A program made the position numbers and the translations under genes. The notes under the pieces were generated by a model, which was given only the letters and a program-made list of their open reading frames with translations, made no database searches and was not told where the DNA came from. A stretch of 64,000 bases of DNA from Peptoniphilus equinus (GTDB taxonomy: Bacteria; Bacillota; Clostridia; Tissierellales; Peptoniphilaceae), in the NCBI RefSeq assembly GCF_027921445.1, contig NZ_CP115667.1, positions 372,001-436,000 on the forward strand, in the 5' to 3' direction. Positions within the stretch are counted from its first letter, which is position 1. Every line of letters starts with the position of its first letter. This document shows positions 54,946 through 64,000 of this stretch, in pieces.

Positions 54946-55930
54946 CAGCGGTGTATTGTTAGGTGGCGGATTCATTATCCTGTGTATCGTTCTATTGATT
55001 TTGTTTTTTTCCTTTGTGCCGGTCGGTCTTTGGATTACGGCCTTTTTCTCAGGGGTTAAAGTCCGTATTTCCGATCTGATCGGGATGCGTTTACGCCGGG
55101 TTAAACCGGGTCGGATTGTCAATCCGATGATTAAGGCTACCAAAGCGGGTCTTGAACTTCGCACCGGTGAGCTGGAAGGTCATTATTTGGCCGGCGGTAA
55201 TGTGAACACCCTGGTCGATGCGCTCATCGCTGCCGAGCGTGCAAATATCGACCTCACTTTTGAGCGGGGCGCCGCCATTGACCTTGCAGGCCGAAATGTT
55301 TTAGAAGCGGTTCAAGTTTCAGTTAATCCGAAAGTTATTGAAACTCCGAATATTTCCGCTGTAGCTCAAGACGGGATTGAAGTGATCGTCAAGGCGAAAG
55401 TGACGGTTCGCGCCAACATCGATCGTCTTGTCGGCGGTGCCGGGGAAGAGACGATCATCGCCCGTGTCGGGGAAGGTATTGTTACCACGGTAGGCTCTTC
55501 GGTCACCTATAAGGCCGTTCTTGAAAATCCGGATTCCATCTCCAAAGTGGTATTGGAAAAAGGGTTGGACTCCGGGACAGCCTTTGAAATTCTTTCCATT
55601 GATATTGCTGATGTGGATGTTGCCCGCAACATCGGCGCACGACTTCAAACCGATCAGGCTGAAGCCGACAAGCGGATTGCGGAAGCTAAAGCCTCGGAGC
55701 GTCGTGCGATGGCACTGGCTCGTGAACAGGAAATGAAGGCGGAAGTGGAAGCTATGAGAGCCAAAGTGGTGGAAGCTCAGGCGGATGTGCCTCTTGCCAT
55801 GGCGGAAGCACTGCGTAACGGCAACCTGGGCGTATTGGATTACTACAAGATGGAAAACATCAACTCGGATACGGATATGCGCAAAGCTATTTCCAAAGTG
55901 TCGGATCCGGAGGGCGAGGACAAGAAGTAA
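54938..55930 (+). CDS. floA: Flotillin-like protein FloA
   Basis: 330 residues. N-terminal membrane hairpin (about residues 7-38), then the SPFH core ('[56 protein letters not shown]') and a helical Glu/Ala-rich segment ('[53 protein letters not shown]'). It organises functional membrane microdomains. AAGGAGG lies before the ATG. Confidence 0.95.
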   Translation: MFDSGVLLGGGFIILCIVLLILFFSFVPVGLWITAFFSGVKVRISDLIGMRLRRVKPGRIVNPMIKATKAGLELRTGELEGHYLAGGNVNTLVDALIAAERANIDLTFERGAAIDLAGRNVLEAVQVSVNPKVIETPNISAVAQDGIEVIVKAKVTVRANIDRLVGGAGEETIIARVGEGIVTTVGSSVTYKAVLENPDSISKVVLEKGLDSGTAFEILSIDIADVDVARNIGARLQTDQAEADKRIAEAKASERRAMALAREQEMKAEVEAMRAKVVEAQADVPLAMAEALRNGNLGVLDYYKMENINSDTDMRKAISKVSDPEGEDKK

Positions 55931-55946
55931 GACGAAAAGGTAGAGG

Positions 55947-56888
55947 ATGGATCGTATGAGTGATTATTCGAATATCATTATTGCCGTGGTGATGTGGGTT
56001 GCCATTTTATTTGTCAATGTGTCCCTGGACAAGAAAAAGAAAGCCAAGCAACAAGAGTATCAAAAGCTGGTGGACGAGATGGCGACGGAATCCAAACGGC
56101 ATCGCCAGGCCATGGCCGAGGAAGAGAGGCGCATCCGTCTGGAACGGGATAAACTCAAGGAGGAAAAGGCCTACCTCCAAGCTATGGACAAAGAACGCTG
56201 GGGAAGTACCGGCGGCGCCGCACCTCTTGTGACAGAGGTGAAACGGTCGTCCATGAGTCAATCCGAGTACGCTGCACCGCATAAATTCGATGCACCGATG
56301 CCTACTGTGAAGACTGTGCCGACCCGTACCGCCGATGCCTTGAGACAAAAGAAGGAAGCTGTTCAGACAGCGGTAGCTTCAAAGACAACTGGGACGGGGA
56401 AGAGTTTTATGGAGGAGCTGCTCTATGAACTGAAAGCCGATCCGGAGACAAAAAAGGTCGGTGACGCTCTGGAAAAATGGGGCGGACATTTTTTCAAATC
56501 TCTGAGACCGCACCTCTCACCGAAAGATCAAGCCAAGCTTGATGAGAAACTTCGTCCGTCGAAGTCTGACGACGCCAAGCTCTTTGCCGAGTCCGAGGTA
56601 GCTACGGAAGACGTGAAGCTTTTCCCGGACGAACGGGAACGGTATGGCCATGTGAAGGAAGCGGCGCTTTTAAAGATCAAACGGGATCAGGCTGAACGAG
56701 AGGCATATGAACTCAAACGCGCTGCAGAACAAGGGGAAGAGGCCGCAGTATCACTTGTCACGGCTGCTGTAGGCACATCCGCCGTGACGGGACGAGGCGT
56801 GTTAAAAGGTCTGGATCCTCAGGGGATTCAATATGCCGTGGTGCTCAAAGAAATTTTAGACAAACCGTTAGCTATGAGGGAGAGATAA
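55947..56888 (+). CDS. Membrane-anchored coiled-coil protein, unknown
   Basis: 313 residues. One TM at about residues 8-26, then a highly charged helix (about 28-80; 'KKKKAKQQEYQKLVDEMATESKRHRQAMAEEERRIRLERDKLKEEK'), a low-complexity linker, and a C-terminal charged region with 'FMEELLYELKADPETKKVGDALEKWGGHFFKSLRP' and 'GVLKGLDPQGIQYAVVLKEILDKP'. I recognise no family. It takes the position of yqfB next to floA in Bacillus but is much longer. The start could be 55947 or 55956. A link to FloA membrane domains is inferred from position. Confidence 0.75.
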   Translation: MDRMSDYSNIIIAVVMWVAILFVNVSLDKKKKAKQQEYQKLVDEMATESKRHRQAMAEEERRIRLERDKLKEEKAYLQAMDKERWGSTGGAAPLVTEVKRSSMSQSEYAAPHKFDAPMPTVKTVPTRTADALRQKKEAVQTAVASKTTGTGKSFMEELLYELKADPETKKVGDALEKWGGHFFKSLRPHLSPKDQAKLDEKLRPSKSDDAKLFAESEVATEDVKLFPDERERYGHVKEAALLKIKRDQAEREAYELKRAAEQGEEAAVSLVTAAVGTSAVTGRGVLKGLDPQGIQYAVVLKEILDKPLAMRER

Positions 56889-56900
56889 TCTCCCTTTTTT
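56878..56900 (+). terminator. Intrinsic terminator overlapping the stop of the coiled-coil gene
   Basis: GGGAGA, GATAA loop, TCTCCC, then six T. The TAA stop lies in the loop. Confidence 0.85.
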
Positions 56901-56927
56901 ATTGGCATTTTAGAAAAGCGGCTAATA

Positions 56928-56936
56928 TGCTATAAT
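56928..56936 (+). promoter_or_regulatory. Extended -10 promoter of phoH-ybeY-dgkA-cdd-era
   Basis: TGC-TATAAT, 24 bases before the phoH start. The -35 region is poor (a TTGGCA lies too far upstream). Confidence 0.65.
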
Positions 56937-56959
56937 AAAAGGTCACAGGAGGTATTCGA

Positions 56960-57916
56960 TTGACGGAATTTACAGTTGATATTTCAAATTTAAACCCTGA
57001 AGAGCGCAGTGCTCTCGGGGGTAAGTTGGACGAGTACTACATTGCTATGGAGAAGGCTTTGAACGTGTCGGTGAAGCCGGAGGAACACTTTATTCGAGTC
57101 CGCGGTGAGAAGGCGGAGTTTGGTAAAATCCTTTTGGAGAATATGATTGAAATTATCCGGCGGCAAAAGAGCTTGGAGAAGAGCGATTTTGACTACGCCC
57201 TCTCTATGATTAAAGATGGCAACACGGAGTCCGTGGCGGGTTTGCTTTCAGAGACGGTGGTCTATACGGCCATGGGTAAACCCATTCGCCCGAAGACTAT
57301 CGGACAGCGGGAATATCTGGACGCTATTAAGAATAATGATGTGTGTTTCGGCGTGGGGCCTGCCGGTACGGGGAAGACCTATCTGGCTATGGCCTGTGCA
57401 GTAAGGGCGTTTAAAAATCAGGAAGTAAACCGCATTATTCTCACACGCCCGGCTGTGGAAGCGGGAGAGAGCTTGGGATTTTTGCCCGGGGATTTGCAAA
57501 TGAAAGTGGATCCCTACTTGCGTCCACTCTACGATGCCCTTTTCGAAATGCTCGGCGTGGAGAACTACAACAAGTATGTGGAAAAGAACATGATTGAGGT
57601 GGCACCTTTAGCCTATATGCGTGGACGCACACTGGACAGTGCCTTTGTCATTTTAGATGAAGCGCAAAACACGACCAATGAACAGATGAAGATGTTTCTC
57701 ACACGGCTGGGCTACGGGTCCAAGGCGATCATCACCGGCGACATCACACAAACAGACCTTCCGAGCACCAAAAAGTCCGGTTTGAAAACCGTGCTTCGCA
57801 TTTTAAAGAACGTAAACGGCGTGGGGATCAAGTACCTGAGCAATAAAGATATTGTGCGTCATCCGCTCGTACAGCGAATCTTAGCGGCGTATGATCGCTA
57901 TGAAAAGAGGTCCTGA
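56960..57916 (+). CDS. phoH: PhoH-family ATPase (YbeZ-like)
   Basis: 318 residues. N-terminal KH-like segment, then the PhoH P-loop domain: 'GPAGTGKTYLAMACAV', 'LTRPAVEAGESLGFLPGDLQMKVDPYLRPLYDAL', 'FVILDEAQNTTNEQMKMFLTRLGYGSKAIITGDITQTDLP'. It works with YbeY, encoded next, in rRNA processing. TTG start at 56960 behind AGGAGG. In Bacillus yqfC and yqfD stand just upstream; they are absent here. Confidence 0.95.
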   Translation: MTEFTVDISNLNPEERSALGGKLDEYYIAMEKALNVSVKPEEHFIRVRGEKAEFGKILLENMIEIIRRQKSLEKSDFDYALSMIKDGNTESVAGLLSETVVYTAMGKPIRPKTIGQREYLDAIKNNDVCFGVGPAGTGKTYLAMACAVRAFKNQEVNRIILTRPAVEAGESLGFLPGDLQMKVDPYLRPLYDALFEMLGVENYNKYVEKNMIEVAPLAYMRGRTLDSAFVILDEAQNTTNEQMKMFLTRLGYGSKAIITGDITQTDLPSTKKSGLKTVLRILKNVNGVGIKYLSNKDIVRHPLVQRILAAYDRYEKRS

Positions 57917-58353
57917 TGGAACTGTATATTGATAACAGACAGGACGACGTCCCTATTACCGAAGAGCTGGAGCAGTTGGTTGCCCACGCCATTGAGACCG
58001 CTGTGGCTTACGAGGGCATTGAGGGCGATGTGGCAGTGAGTGTGTCCTTCGTAGGGGACGACGAAATTCGTGAACTGAACAGGGACTATCGCGGGGTCGA
58101 CCGCACTACGGATGTATTGTCCTTTCCGCTGGAGCAGGAGTTTGATTTACCGATGGTCAATCTTGGCGATGTGGTGATCAACACACGCCGTGTCCTGGAA
58201 CAGGCGGCGGAGCTGGGCCATTCCAACGCTCGGGAAGTCACCTATCTCACGGTGCATTCGGTTCTGCACCTTTTAGGCTATGATCATATGAATGAAGACG
58301 ATAAAAGCGTCATGCGCAGGGAAGAGAAGGCTATTATGGAGCAACTGTTATGA
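57916..58353 (+). CDS. ybeY: Endoribonuclease YbeY
   Basis: 145 residues with the zinc motif H-x3-H-x5-H ('HSVLHLLGYDH'). Acts in 16S rRNA 3' maturation and ribosome quality control. Its ATG shares one base with the phoH stop. Confidence 0.95.
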   Translation: MELYIDNRQDDVPITEELEQLVAHAIETAVAYEGIEGDVAVSVSFVGDDEIRELNRDYRGVDRTTDVLSFPLEQEFDLPMVNLGDVVINTRRVLEQAAELGHSNAREVTYLTVHSVLHLLGYDHMNEDDKSVMRREEKAIMEQLL

Positions 58354-59057
58354 AAAAAGGCGGATTTATTGCATCGTTTAACTATGCCGTTCAGGGGATT
58401 GTTTCAGCGCTAAAAACCGAGCGAAATTTAAAATTCCACTACCTTGCCGCGGTGGGAACTATTTTCTTTTCTCTTTTTATGGATTTTACACGCACGGAAT
58501 TCATTGTCCTCGTCATGGCCATTATTTTCGTCGTGGTCTGTGAAATGTTTAACACAGCCATCGAACGCTGTGTGGACATGATCGTCCAGGACTACGATCC
58601 TATTGCCAAGTATGTGAAAGATGTGTCGGCAGGTGCGGTGATGCTTTCTGCGATAACGGCGGTCATTGTGGGGTATCTGCTCTTTTATCGCAAAGTGGCC
58701 GACTGGACGGAAAGCGGCATTGTACGTATTGTCAATTCCGACGTGCACCTGGCCTTTGTAGCTGTGCTTCTTGTGCTTATTCTCACTGTGGGCGGCAAGT
58801 ATCTCAGAGCACAGATTAACGGGGGCACGTATTTTCAAGGCGGCGCCATCTCAGGACATTCGGCGCTCGCTTTTGCCGCCGCGACGATTATCGCCCTCAT
58901 TACGGTGAATGCCTTGGTCACCTTTGCGGCGTTTCTCATTGCTCTTTTAGTTGCAGAGAGCCGCGTGGAAGGTAAAATTCACACCATTTGGGAAGTTATT
59001 TCAGGAGCCGTACTGGGGATCAGTGTCGCTCTTATCGTATTTAAGGTTGTGGGATAA
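58350..59057 (+). CDS. DgkA-type lipid kinase fused to a PAP2-like phosphatase domain
   Basis: 235 residues. Residues 1-120 are prokaryotic diacylglycerol/undecaprenol kinase: 'FNYAVQGIVSALKTERNLKFHYLAA', 'EMFNTAIERCVDMIVQDYDPIAKYVKDVSAGAV'. Residues about 130-235 add TM segments with PAP2-like motifs 'ISGHSALAFA' and 'ESRVEGKIHTIWEVISGAVLG'. Kinase and phosphatase acting on the same lipid pool (undecaprenol/Und-P) in one chain is the likely reading. Overlaps ybeY and abuts cdd. Confidence 0.88.
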   Translation: MKKGGFIASFNYAVQGIVSALKTERNLKFHYLAAVGTIFFSLFMDFTRTEFIVLVMAIIFVVVCEMFNTAIERCVDMIVQDYDPIAKYVKDVSAGAVMLSAITAVIVGYLLFYRKVADWTESGIVRIVNSDVHLAFVAVLLVLILTVGGKYLRAQINGGTYFQGGAISGHSALAFAAATIIALITVNALVTFAAFLIALLVAESRVEGKIHTIWEVISGAVLGISVALIVFKVVG

Positions 59058-59446
59058 TGGAAGATAGAGAACTTATACAACGGGCACTGCGTGCTAAGGA
59101 AGAAAGCACCTATACACCCTACTCCGGTTACAAAGTGGGTGCGGCTGTGGAGATGGACGACGGAAGTGTGTACACCGGAGGCAATATCGAAATCGTCTCC
59201 TATTCGCCGACCTGCTGTGCAGAGCGCACCGCTATTTTCAAGGCGGTCTCAGAAGGTCACCGCAAGATTAAAACTGTTGTTGCAACCTCACTGCCGTGTG
59301 GTGTCTGTCGACAAGTCATTGCGGAATTCGGAGCTGACGCGCGCATTATCGTGGCGAAATCCGAAGATGACTATCAGGTGTACACGTTAGATGAGCTGTT
59401 GCCGCACCACTTTGCAACAGAGGAATTGGGGGACAAATATGTTTAA
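59057..59446 (+). CDS. cdd: Cytidine deaminase
   Basis: 129 residues, homotetrameric type. Zinc motifs 'CCAERTAIFKAV' and 'PCGVCRQVIAEF'. Deaminates cytidine/deoxycytidine to uridine forms; pairs metabolically with udk and deoC in this window. Overlaps dgkA by one base and era by eight. Confidence 0.95.
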   Translation: MEDRELIQRALRAKEESTYTPYSGYKVGAAVEMDDGSVYTGGNIEIVSYSPTCCAERTAIFKAVSEGHRKIKTVVATSLPCGVCRQVIAEFGADARIIVAKSEDDYQVYTLDELLPHHFATEELGDKYV

Positions 59447-60329
59447 ATCAGGCTTCATTACCATTATCGGCAGACCGAATGTGGGCAAGTCCACCTTGCT
59501 GAATACTGTGGTAGGACAAAAAATTGCGGGCGTTTCCGACAAGGCTCAAACGACGCGAAATAAAATCACCTTTATCTATACCGAGTCGGACTTTCAAGCT
59601 GTCTTTTTGGACACACCGGGCATTCAGGATCCGAAGAATAAGCTGGGCGATTACATGCTAAAGACCTCCAAAGATACGTTAAGTGAAGTGGATGTCATCA
59701 CGTATATGGTGGACACTTCCAAGAGTCCGGGGCGCGTGGATAAAAATATTTTAAAGATGCTTACGGCATTAAACCATAAGACACCGGTTATTTTGCTTAT
59801 CAATAAAATTGATACTATTGTGAAAGAAGAGCTTCTGGCTCTGATTGAAAACTATAGCGCCATGGATTTGTTTGATGAAATCATTCCCATCTCGGCGTTG
59901 GAGAACGACGGTGTGGCCCACTATCTGGATACCTTAAAGACCTACTTGCCTGAAGGACCTCAGTATTATCCCGAGGATTTGGTGACGGATCAGCCGGAGA
60001 AATTCGTGGTCTCGGAGCTCATTCGTGAAAAGGCACTGCGCTTTCTCTCGGAAGAGGTGCCTCACGGAGTGGCCGTTGCCATTGAATCCATGAAATGGCG
60101 GGAGGACAAGGCTATTTGTGATGTGGAAGCCACCATTTATGTGGAGCGGGATTCTCACAAAGCCATTGTCATCGGTAAAGGCGGAAAGATGCTCAAAAAA
60201 ATAGGCACTGCCGCTCGCCGAGAGATTGAGCTACTCTTAGATATTCAAGTGAATTTGAGACTTTGGGTAAAAGTGGAAAAAAATTGGCGGGAAAAAGATC
60301 TGAAGCTCAAGAACTTTGGCTATGAATAA
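59439..60329 (+). CDS. era: GTPase Era
   Basis: 296 residues. G motifs 'GRPNVGKSTLLN', 'DTPGIQ', 'NKID', and a C-terminal KH domain ('YVERDSHKAIVIGKGGKMLKKIGTAARREIELLL'). Binds the 3' end of 16S rRNA in 30S assembly, in the same pathway as YbeY and PhoH upstream. ATG 59439 follows GGGGGA. Confidence 0.96.
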   Translation: MFKSGFITIIGRPNVGKSTLLNTVVGQKIAGVSDKAQTTRNKITFIYTESDFQAVFLDTPGIQDPKNKLGDYMLKTSKDTLSEVDVITYMVDTSKSPGRVDKNILKMLTALNHKTPVILLINKIDTIVKEELLALIENYSAMDLFDEIIPISALENDGVAHYLDTLKTYLPEGPQYYPEDLVTDQPEKFVVSELIREKALRFLSEEVPHGVAVAIESMKWREDKAICDVEATIYVERDSHKAIVIGKGGKMLKKIGTAARREIELLLDIQVNLRLWVKVEKNWREKDLKLKNFGYE

Positions 60330-60966
60330 TGTGATGACTGAAGCCATCGTGCTTTCAGAGACCAAGTTTCAGGATACAAGTAAGATTCTAAAACTCTATA
60401 CTAAAGAAGCGGGTCTGGTCAGTGTGATGGCAAAGGGTGCCATGCGGCCGAGGTCCCGACTGATGAGCGTGTCTCAAAACCACGTGGTCTTGACGGCCAA
60501 GCTCACCGAGGGTCGCAATTTTTACTATATGGACCCGGTGAATATTGTCACGATGAACTACGGTTTGCGCAGTGATTACCGGAAGATGGTGCTTGCCGGG
60601 TTCCTGTCCGAACTGATCTTAAAGTCACAGTTGGAACGCCATCCCAGCGAACAGCTTTTTTTGATGTTAAAAAAAGCCTTGGGTCTGATGGCCGAAGGCG
60701 GGAATCCGGAAGTTCTCGCTTTGAGTTTCAGCATCAAATACATTACATTACTGGGGTATATGCCGCCGCTGCATGCCAATGCACCGCCTTTTCAAGCGGA
60801 TCTTAGGGCGGCGGATATTGTCATGCTTAAAAATTTGTTATATACTTCTTTAGATATGGATCACGATATTGATCCCAACCGAGCGCTTGCACTGCTTTTG
60901 AGCGTCGTCACGTATATGAAATATCAACTCGACATCCCAACATTCAATTCTTTAACACTGTTATAG
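60322..60966 (+). CDS. recO: DNA repair protein RecO
   Basis: 214 residues: N-terminal OB fold ('[42 protein letters not shown]') and helical domain. It is shorter than usual (often about 240-250) and contains no cysteine, so the C-terminal zinc finger of most RecO proteins is missing. ATG 60322 lies within the end of era; ATG 60334 is an alternative; there is no strong SD, so coupling to era is likely. Confidence 0.9.
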   Translation: MNNVMTEAIVLSETKFQDTSKILKLYTKEAGLVSVMAKGAMRPRSRLMSVSQNHVVLTAKLTEGRNFYYMDPVNIVTMNYGLRSDYRKMVLAGFLSELILKSQLERHPSEQLFLMLKKALGLMAEGGNPEVLALSFSIKYITLLGYMPPLHANAPPFQADLRAADIVMLKNLLYTSLDMDHDIDPNRALALLLSVVTYMKYQLDIPTFNSLTLL

Positions 60967-60977
60967 TAGGAGGAATC

Positions 60978-61862
60978 ATGTACTTTCAGGAATTGATCCA
61001 AACGTTGCAAAACTATTGGCAAAAACAAGGCTGTATCCTTATGCAGCCCTATGATGTAGAAAAAGGGGCAGGGACTATGAACCCGCAGACCTTCCTTCGA
61101 GCTCTCGGGCCTGAAGAATGGCGGGTGTGTTATGTGGAGCCGTCCCGTCGTCCGGCGGACGGACGCTATGGAGAGAACCCCAATCGTCTCTTTCAGCACC
61201 ATCAATTTCAAGTTATTTTAAAGCCGTCACCCTTTGATGTTCAGGATCTCTATCTCAACTCGTTAAAAGAGCTGGGGATCGATCCGCTAAAACACGACAT
61301 CCGTTTTATTGAAGACAACTGGGAATCTCCGACACTTGGAGCCTGGGGACTCGGATGGGAAGTGTGGCTGGACGGCATGGAAGTCACTCAGTTCACCTAC
61401 TTCCAACAAGTGGGCGGCATCAACTGCGAGTTGGAGTCGGCAGAGCTGACCTATGGTCTGGAACGCATTGCCATGTACCTGCAAGATGTCGATAATGTCT
61501 ATGACATTCAGTGGAATGAGCATGTGAAATACGGCGATGTCTTTAAAAAAGCCGAGTTTGAGCAATCTAAGTACGCCTTTGAACTTGCGGATATCGACTT
61601 ACTTAAAAATCTCTTTAACGTGTATGAAAAAGAATGTGAACGCATTGTGGCAGAACAACTGGCTCTGCCGGCCTATGACTACTGTCTCAAGTGTTCTCAC
61701 ACTTTTAATCTTTTAGACGCTCGCGGCGCGCTGTCCGTTTCCGAACGCACCGGTTATATCCATCGCGTGCGCAACCTGGCAAGACAAGTTGCCGGCATCT
61801 ATTTGGAGCAACGTGAAGCGATGAACTACCCGTTGAAAAAGGGAGGTAACTCAGTTGAATAA
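60978..61862 (+). CDS. glyQ: Glycyl-tRNA synthetase alpha subunit
   Basis: 294 residues, catalytic class II alpha chain: '[71 protein letters not shown]'. The tetrameric alpha2-beta2 form. GGAGG precedes the ATG. Overlaps glyS by 8 bases. Confidence 0.97.
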   Translation: MYFQELIQTLQNYWQKQGCILMQPYDVEKGAGTMNPQTFLRALGPEEWRVCYVEPSRRPADGRYGENPNRLFQHHQFQVILKPSPFDVQDLYLNSLKELGIDPLKHDIRFIEDNWESPTLGAWGLGWEVWLDGMEVTQFTYFQQVGGINCELESAELTYGLERIAMYLQDVDNVYDIQWNEHVKYGDVFKKAEFEQSKYAFELADIDLLKNLFNVYEKECERIVAEQLALPAYDYCLKCSHTFNLLDARGALSVSERTGYIHRVRNLARQVAGIYLEQREAMNYPLKKGGNSVE

Positions 61863-63927
61863 GTATTTATTAGAAATCGGTGTGGAAGAACTTCCATCAC
61901 GCTTTTGCGCCATGGCCATGAATCAGTTGGAGCAAAAGGCGACGAAGCTCTTAAAAGATTATGAGTTGGATTATGGTGAACTGAAAGTTTACGCCACCCC
62001 TCGCCGTCTGAGTCTCATCATTGAAGACATTGCCACCGCTCAAGCGGATGTGGACACGGAAGTCAAAGGGCCGGCACTTAAAATTTCTTTTGATGAGAAT
62101 CATGCGCCGACCAAACCTCTTCAAGGTTTTATGAAGTCTCAAAATGTGACGGAGTCGGATATCTTTACCAAAGAGCTGAAGGGGACGGAGTATGTCTATG
62201 CGCGCATTCACAAGAAAGGTGCGACTCTGGATACCGTGATCGCGGAGAATATGGCAGAGCTTATCAAGTCTATCAACTTCCCTAAGAATATGCGCTGGGG
62301 CGGCAAAGCCATCAAGTTTGCCCGTCCGATCCGTTGGGTTGTCTCGATGCTCAATGATAAAGTCTTGCCATTTGACTTCGAAGGCATCAGTGTAGGCAAC
62401 GTCACCTATGGCCATCGCTTCTTGGGCGGTCGTGTCGACATTGATCACGTGGACAACTATGAAGCACTTCTTGAGAAGAATTATGTCATCCTGGATCAGG
62501 ATAAGCGTCGAGACAGCATCAAGTTTGATTCGTTAAAACTGGCCAAATCTGTGAATGGCGATATTCATGATGACGACGCCCTTTTGGAAGAGCTCACTTA
62601 TATTGTAGAGTATCCAACGCCGCTTTTAGGCGAAATTAAAGAAAAGTATTTGAATCTGCCTAAAGAAGTCATCACCACGCCAATGCGGGATCACCTTCGC
62701 TATATTCCCGTCTACGATGTGAACGACGAGCTTCTGCCATACTTTATCACCGTGCGCAACGGCGGCAAAGATCATGCCGATGTCGTTATTGCCGGGAACT
62801 TGAAGGTGCTTGAAGCACGATTGGAAGATGCGGTATTTTTCTATGACGACGATATTTCCAAACCTTTGGAAAACTATACTGAGGCTCTTTCCGGGCTCAT
62901 GTTCCACGAGAAATTGGGGACCATGGCGGATAAAACGGCACGCCTTGAAAAGCTGTCGATCAAAATTGCTGAAGAACTTCAGCTCGGCGATACCACACGG
63001 GAACATTTGGAACGTGCCGCGAACCTGGCCAAGGCAGACCTGACCACGAAGCTCGTGCAAGAGTTCACTGAGTTGCAAGGTGTGATGGGTGCCATTTATG
63101 CAGAAAAATCCGGCGAGCCGTCCATTGTCGCGCAAGCCATTGATGAACAGTACAAACCGCGCTTTTCGGGCGATGCCTTGCCGTCCTCTACGGTGGGTTC
63201 CGTCCTTGCCATTGCGGATAAACTGGACAGTATTACCGGTATGTTTGCCGTCGGACTCATTCCAACAGGCTCTCAGGATCCGTTTGCCTTACGGCGTCAA
63301 GCCATTGGGATTATCAATATCATCATGGAAAAGAAGTGGGCGCTGTCAATGGCGGAACTGATTGATACGGCTCTGTTCATCTATACAGATTCCTTGGGTC
63401 TTGTCTTTGACTACGACGCTGTCAAAACGGCTATCATTGACTTTTTCAAAGGTCGGATGAAGACTATGATGAACGACGAAGGTATCCGTTATGATATCAT
63501 CGATGCCGTGATGGACACAGAGGGTTCCATCTATGATATCATCACGAAAGGTCGGGTTTTCACCGACTACTTTACTGATGAGCGCAAGACTTTTGTGGAT
63601 TCTTTCACTCGGATTAAAAATATCACCACAAAAAATATGGCCGCAGCGACCTTTGATGATGCACTCTTAAAAGAACCGGAAGAAAAGGCACTCTATGAAG
63701 CTGTCACCGAGGTACTACCTGAGGTGGACGACGCTACGGAGGGTAAAAACTTCGCCGACGCACTGGACAAGCTCTCTCGGTTGGAAGGACCGATCACTGA
63801 CTTCTTCGATCACGTTTTGGTATTGGATAAAGACGAAGTTCTCAAGAATAATCGCTTGGCGCTGTTGGAAAGTCTGGATCGCACCGTAAGCAAACTTCTG
63901 GATATCGGCAAGTTAGTCATAAGTTGA
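61855..63927 (+). CDS. glyS: Glycyl-tRNA synthetase beta subunit
   Basis: 690 residues, full length: '[14 protein letters not shown]', '[25 protein letters not shown]', HD-like and DALR-type C-terminal regions. Binds tRNA-Gly. TTG start at 61855 behind GGGAGG, inside the end of glyQ. Confidence 0.97.
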   Translation: MNKYLLEIGVEELPSRFCAMAMNQLEQKATKLLKDYELDYGELKVYATPRRLSLIIEDIATAQADVDTEVKGPALKISFDENHAPTKPLQGFMKSQNVTESDIFTKELKGTEYVYARIHKKGATLDTVIAENMAELIKSINFPKNMRWGGKAIKFARPIRWVVSMLNDKVLPFDFEGISVGNVTYGHRFLGGRVDIDHVDNYEALLEKNYVILDQDKRRDSIKFDSLKLAKSVNGDIHDDDALLEELTYIVEYPTPLLGEIKEKYLNLPKEVITTPMRDHLRYIPVYDVNDELLPYFITVRNGGKDHADVVIAGNLKVLEARLEDAVFFYDDDISKPLENYTEALSGLMFHEKLGTMADKTARLEKLSIKIAEELQLGDTTREHLERAANLAKADLTTKLVQEFTELQGVMGAIYAEKSGEPSIVAQAIDEQYKPRFSGDALPSSTVGSVLAIADKLDSITGMFAVGLIPTGSQDPFALRRQAIGIINIIMEKKWALSMAELIDTALFIYTDSLGLVFDYDAVKTAIIDFFKGRMKTMMNDEGIRYDIIDAVMDTEGSIYDIITKGRVFTDYFTDERKTFVDSFTRIKNITTKNMAAATFDDALLKEPEEKALYEAVTEVLPEVDDATEGKNFADALDKLSRLEGPITDFFDHVLVLDKDEVLKNNRLALLESLDRTVSKLLDIGKLVIS

Positions 63928-63935
63928 GGCGCGCC

Positions 63936-64000
63936 TTGGAGTTTACTGCAAGACAAAATGAAATAATCACCATGGTTCGAGCTTGTGAGCCCATAACCGG
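63936..64000 (+). CDS. ccpN: CcpN-like transcriptional regulator, 5' end only
   Basis: The window ends 65 bases into this gene. The start is TTG 63936, seven bases after GAGG. The visible residues 'MEFTARQNEIITMVRACEPITG' match the N-terminal helix-turn-helix of CcpN (HTH plus CBS), which lies after glyS in Bacillus as well. In Bacillus CcpN represses gluconeogenic genes. Confidence 0.75.
   Translation, partial: MEFTARQNEIITMVRACEPIT

Overview
The window is chromosomal DNA of a Gram-positive-type, low-to-mid G+C Bacillota bacterium, probably an anaerobe near the Tissierellia / Peptoniphilaceae cocci (inference). The signs are a SufCBDSU operon with an Rrf2 regulator, a CIRCE-controlled hrcA-grpE-dnaK-dnaJ operon, an infC-rpmI-rplT operon with a leader attenuator, RNase J, KtrAB, FloA/NfeD, SLH-anchored surface proteins and the Bacillus-like order rpsU-yqeY-nfeD-floA-phoH-ybeY-dgkA-cdd-era-recO-glyQS-ccpN. 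The sporulation genes that sit in these blocks in Bacillus (gpr, spoIIP, yqfC, yqfD) are absent, which suggests a non-sporulating lineage. No rRNA, tRNA or CRISPR array was seen.

Layout: 1-778 is AT-rich accessory DNA with a decayed IS30-type transposase. 779-5428 holds a small SLH protein, an NhaC antiporter with a small membrane protein, and a CNNM/CorC-type protein. 5605-13191 is the suf Fe-S assembly operon, with a second cysteine desulfurase and an AI-2E-family permease. 13232-18960 is alaS-ireB-ruvX-DUF1292-fur-rnjA. 19003-21482 is a tRNA wobble-uridine modification pair plus udk. 21483-31924 carries the IF3/L35/L20 operon, K+ uptake, L31, prmC-prfA, L32, yebC, deoC and lgt. 32257-35690 has a two-component system and an ArsC/Spx-like protein. 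35955-40817 is the accessory highlight: two tandem BspA-type leucine-rich-repeat/SLH surface proteins. 40898-44785 (minus strand) is lepB-lepA-hemW and rpsT. 44989-64000 is the heat-shock operon, then translation and RNA-maturation genes to glyQS and the start of ccpN.

The most notable observation is in the leaders of the two surface-protein genes. Each has a -10 box, a small leader ORF with its own Shine-Dalgarno sequence, a tract of perfect 8-bp direct repeats inside that ORF (18 and 12 whole units), a terminator-like hairpin, and then the SD and start of the surface gene. Eight is not a multiple of three, so gain or loss of a repeat changes where leader translation stops. In the present state it stops just before the hairpin; in the two other frames it would run into the hairpin. 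In copy 1 one of those frames ends in an ATGA overlap with the surface gene. This looks like a repeat-length-controlled attenuation or translational-coupling switch for phase-variable surface antigens. The DNA architecture is seen directly; the switching function is inferred.

A second theme is non-canonical starts. infC and fur both appear to begin at ATT, and several genes (sufU, alaS, dnaJ, phoH, glyS) are best explained by TTG starts.
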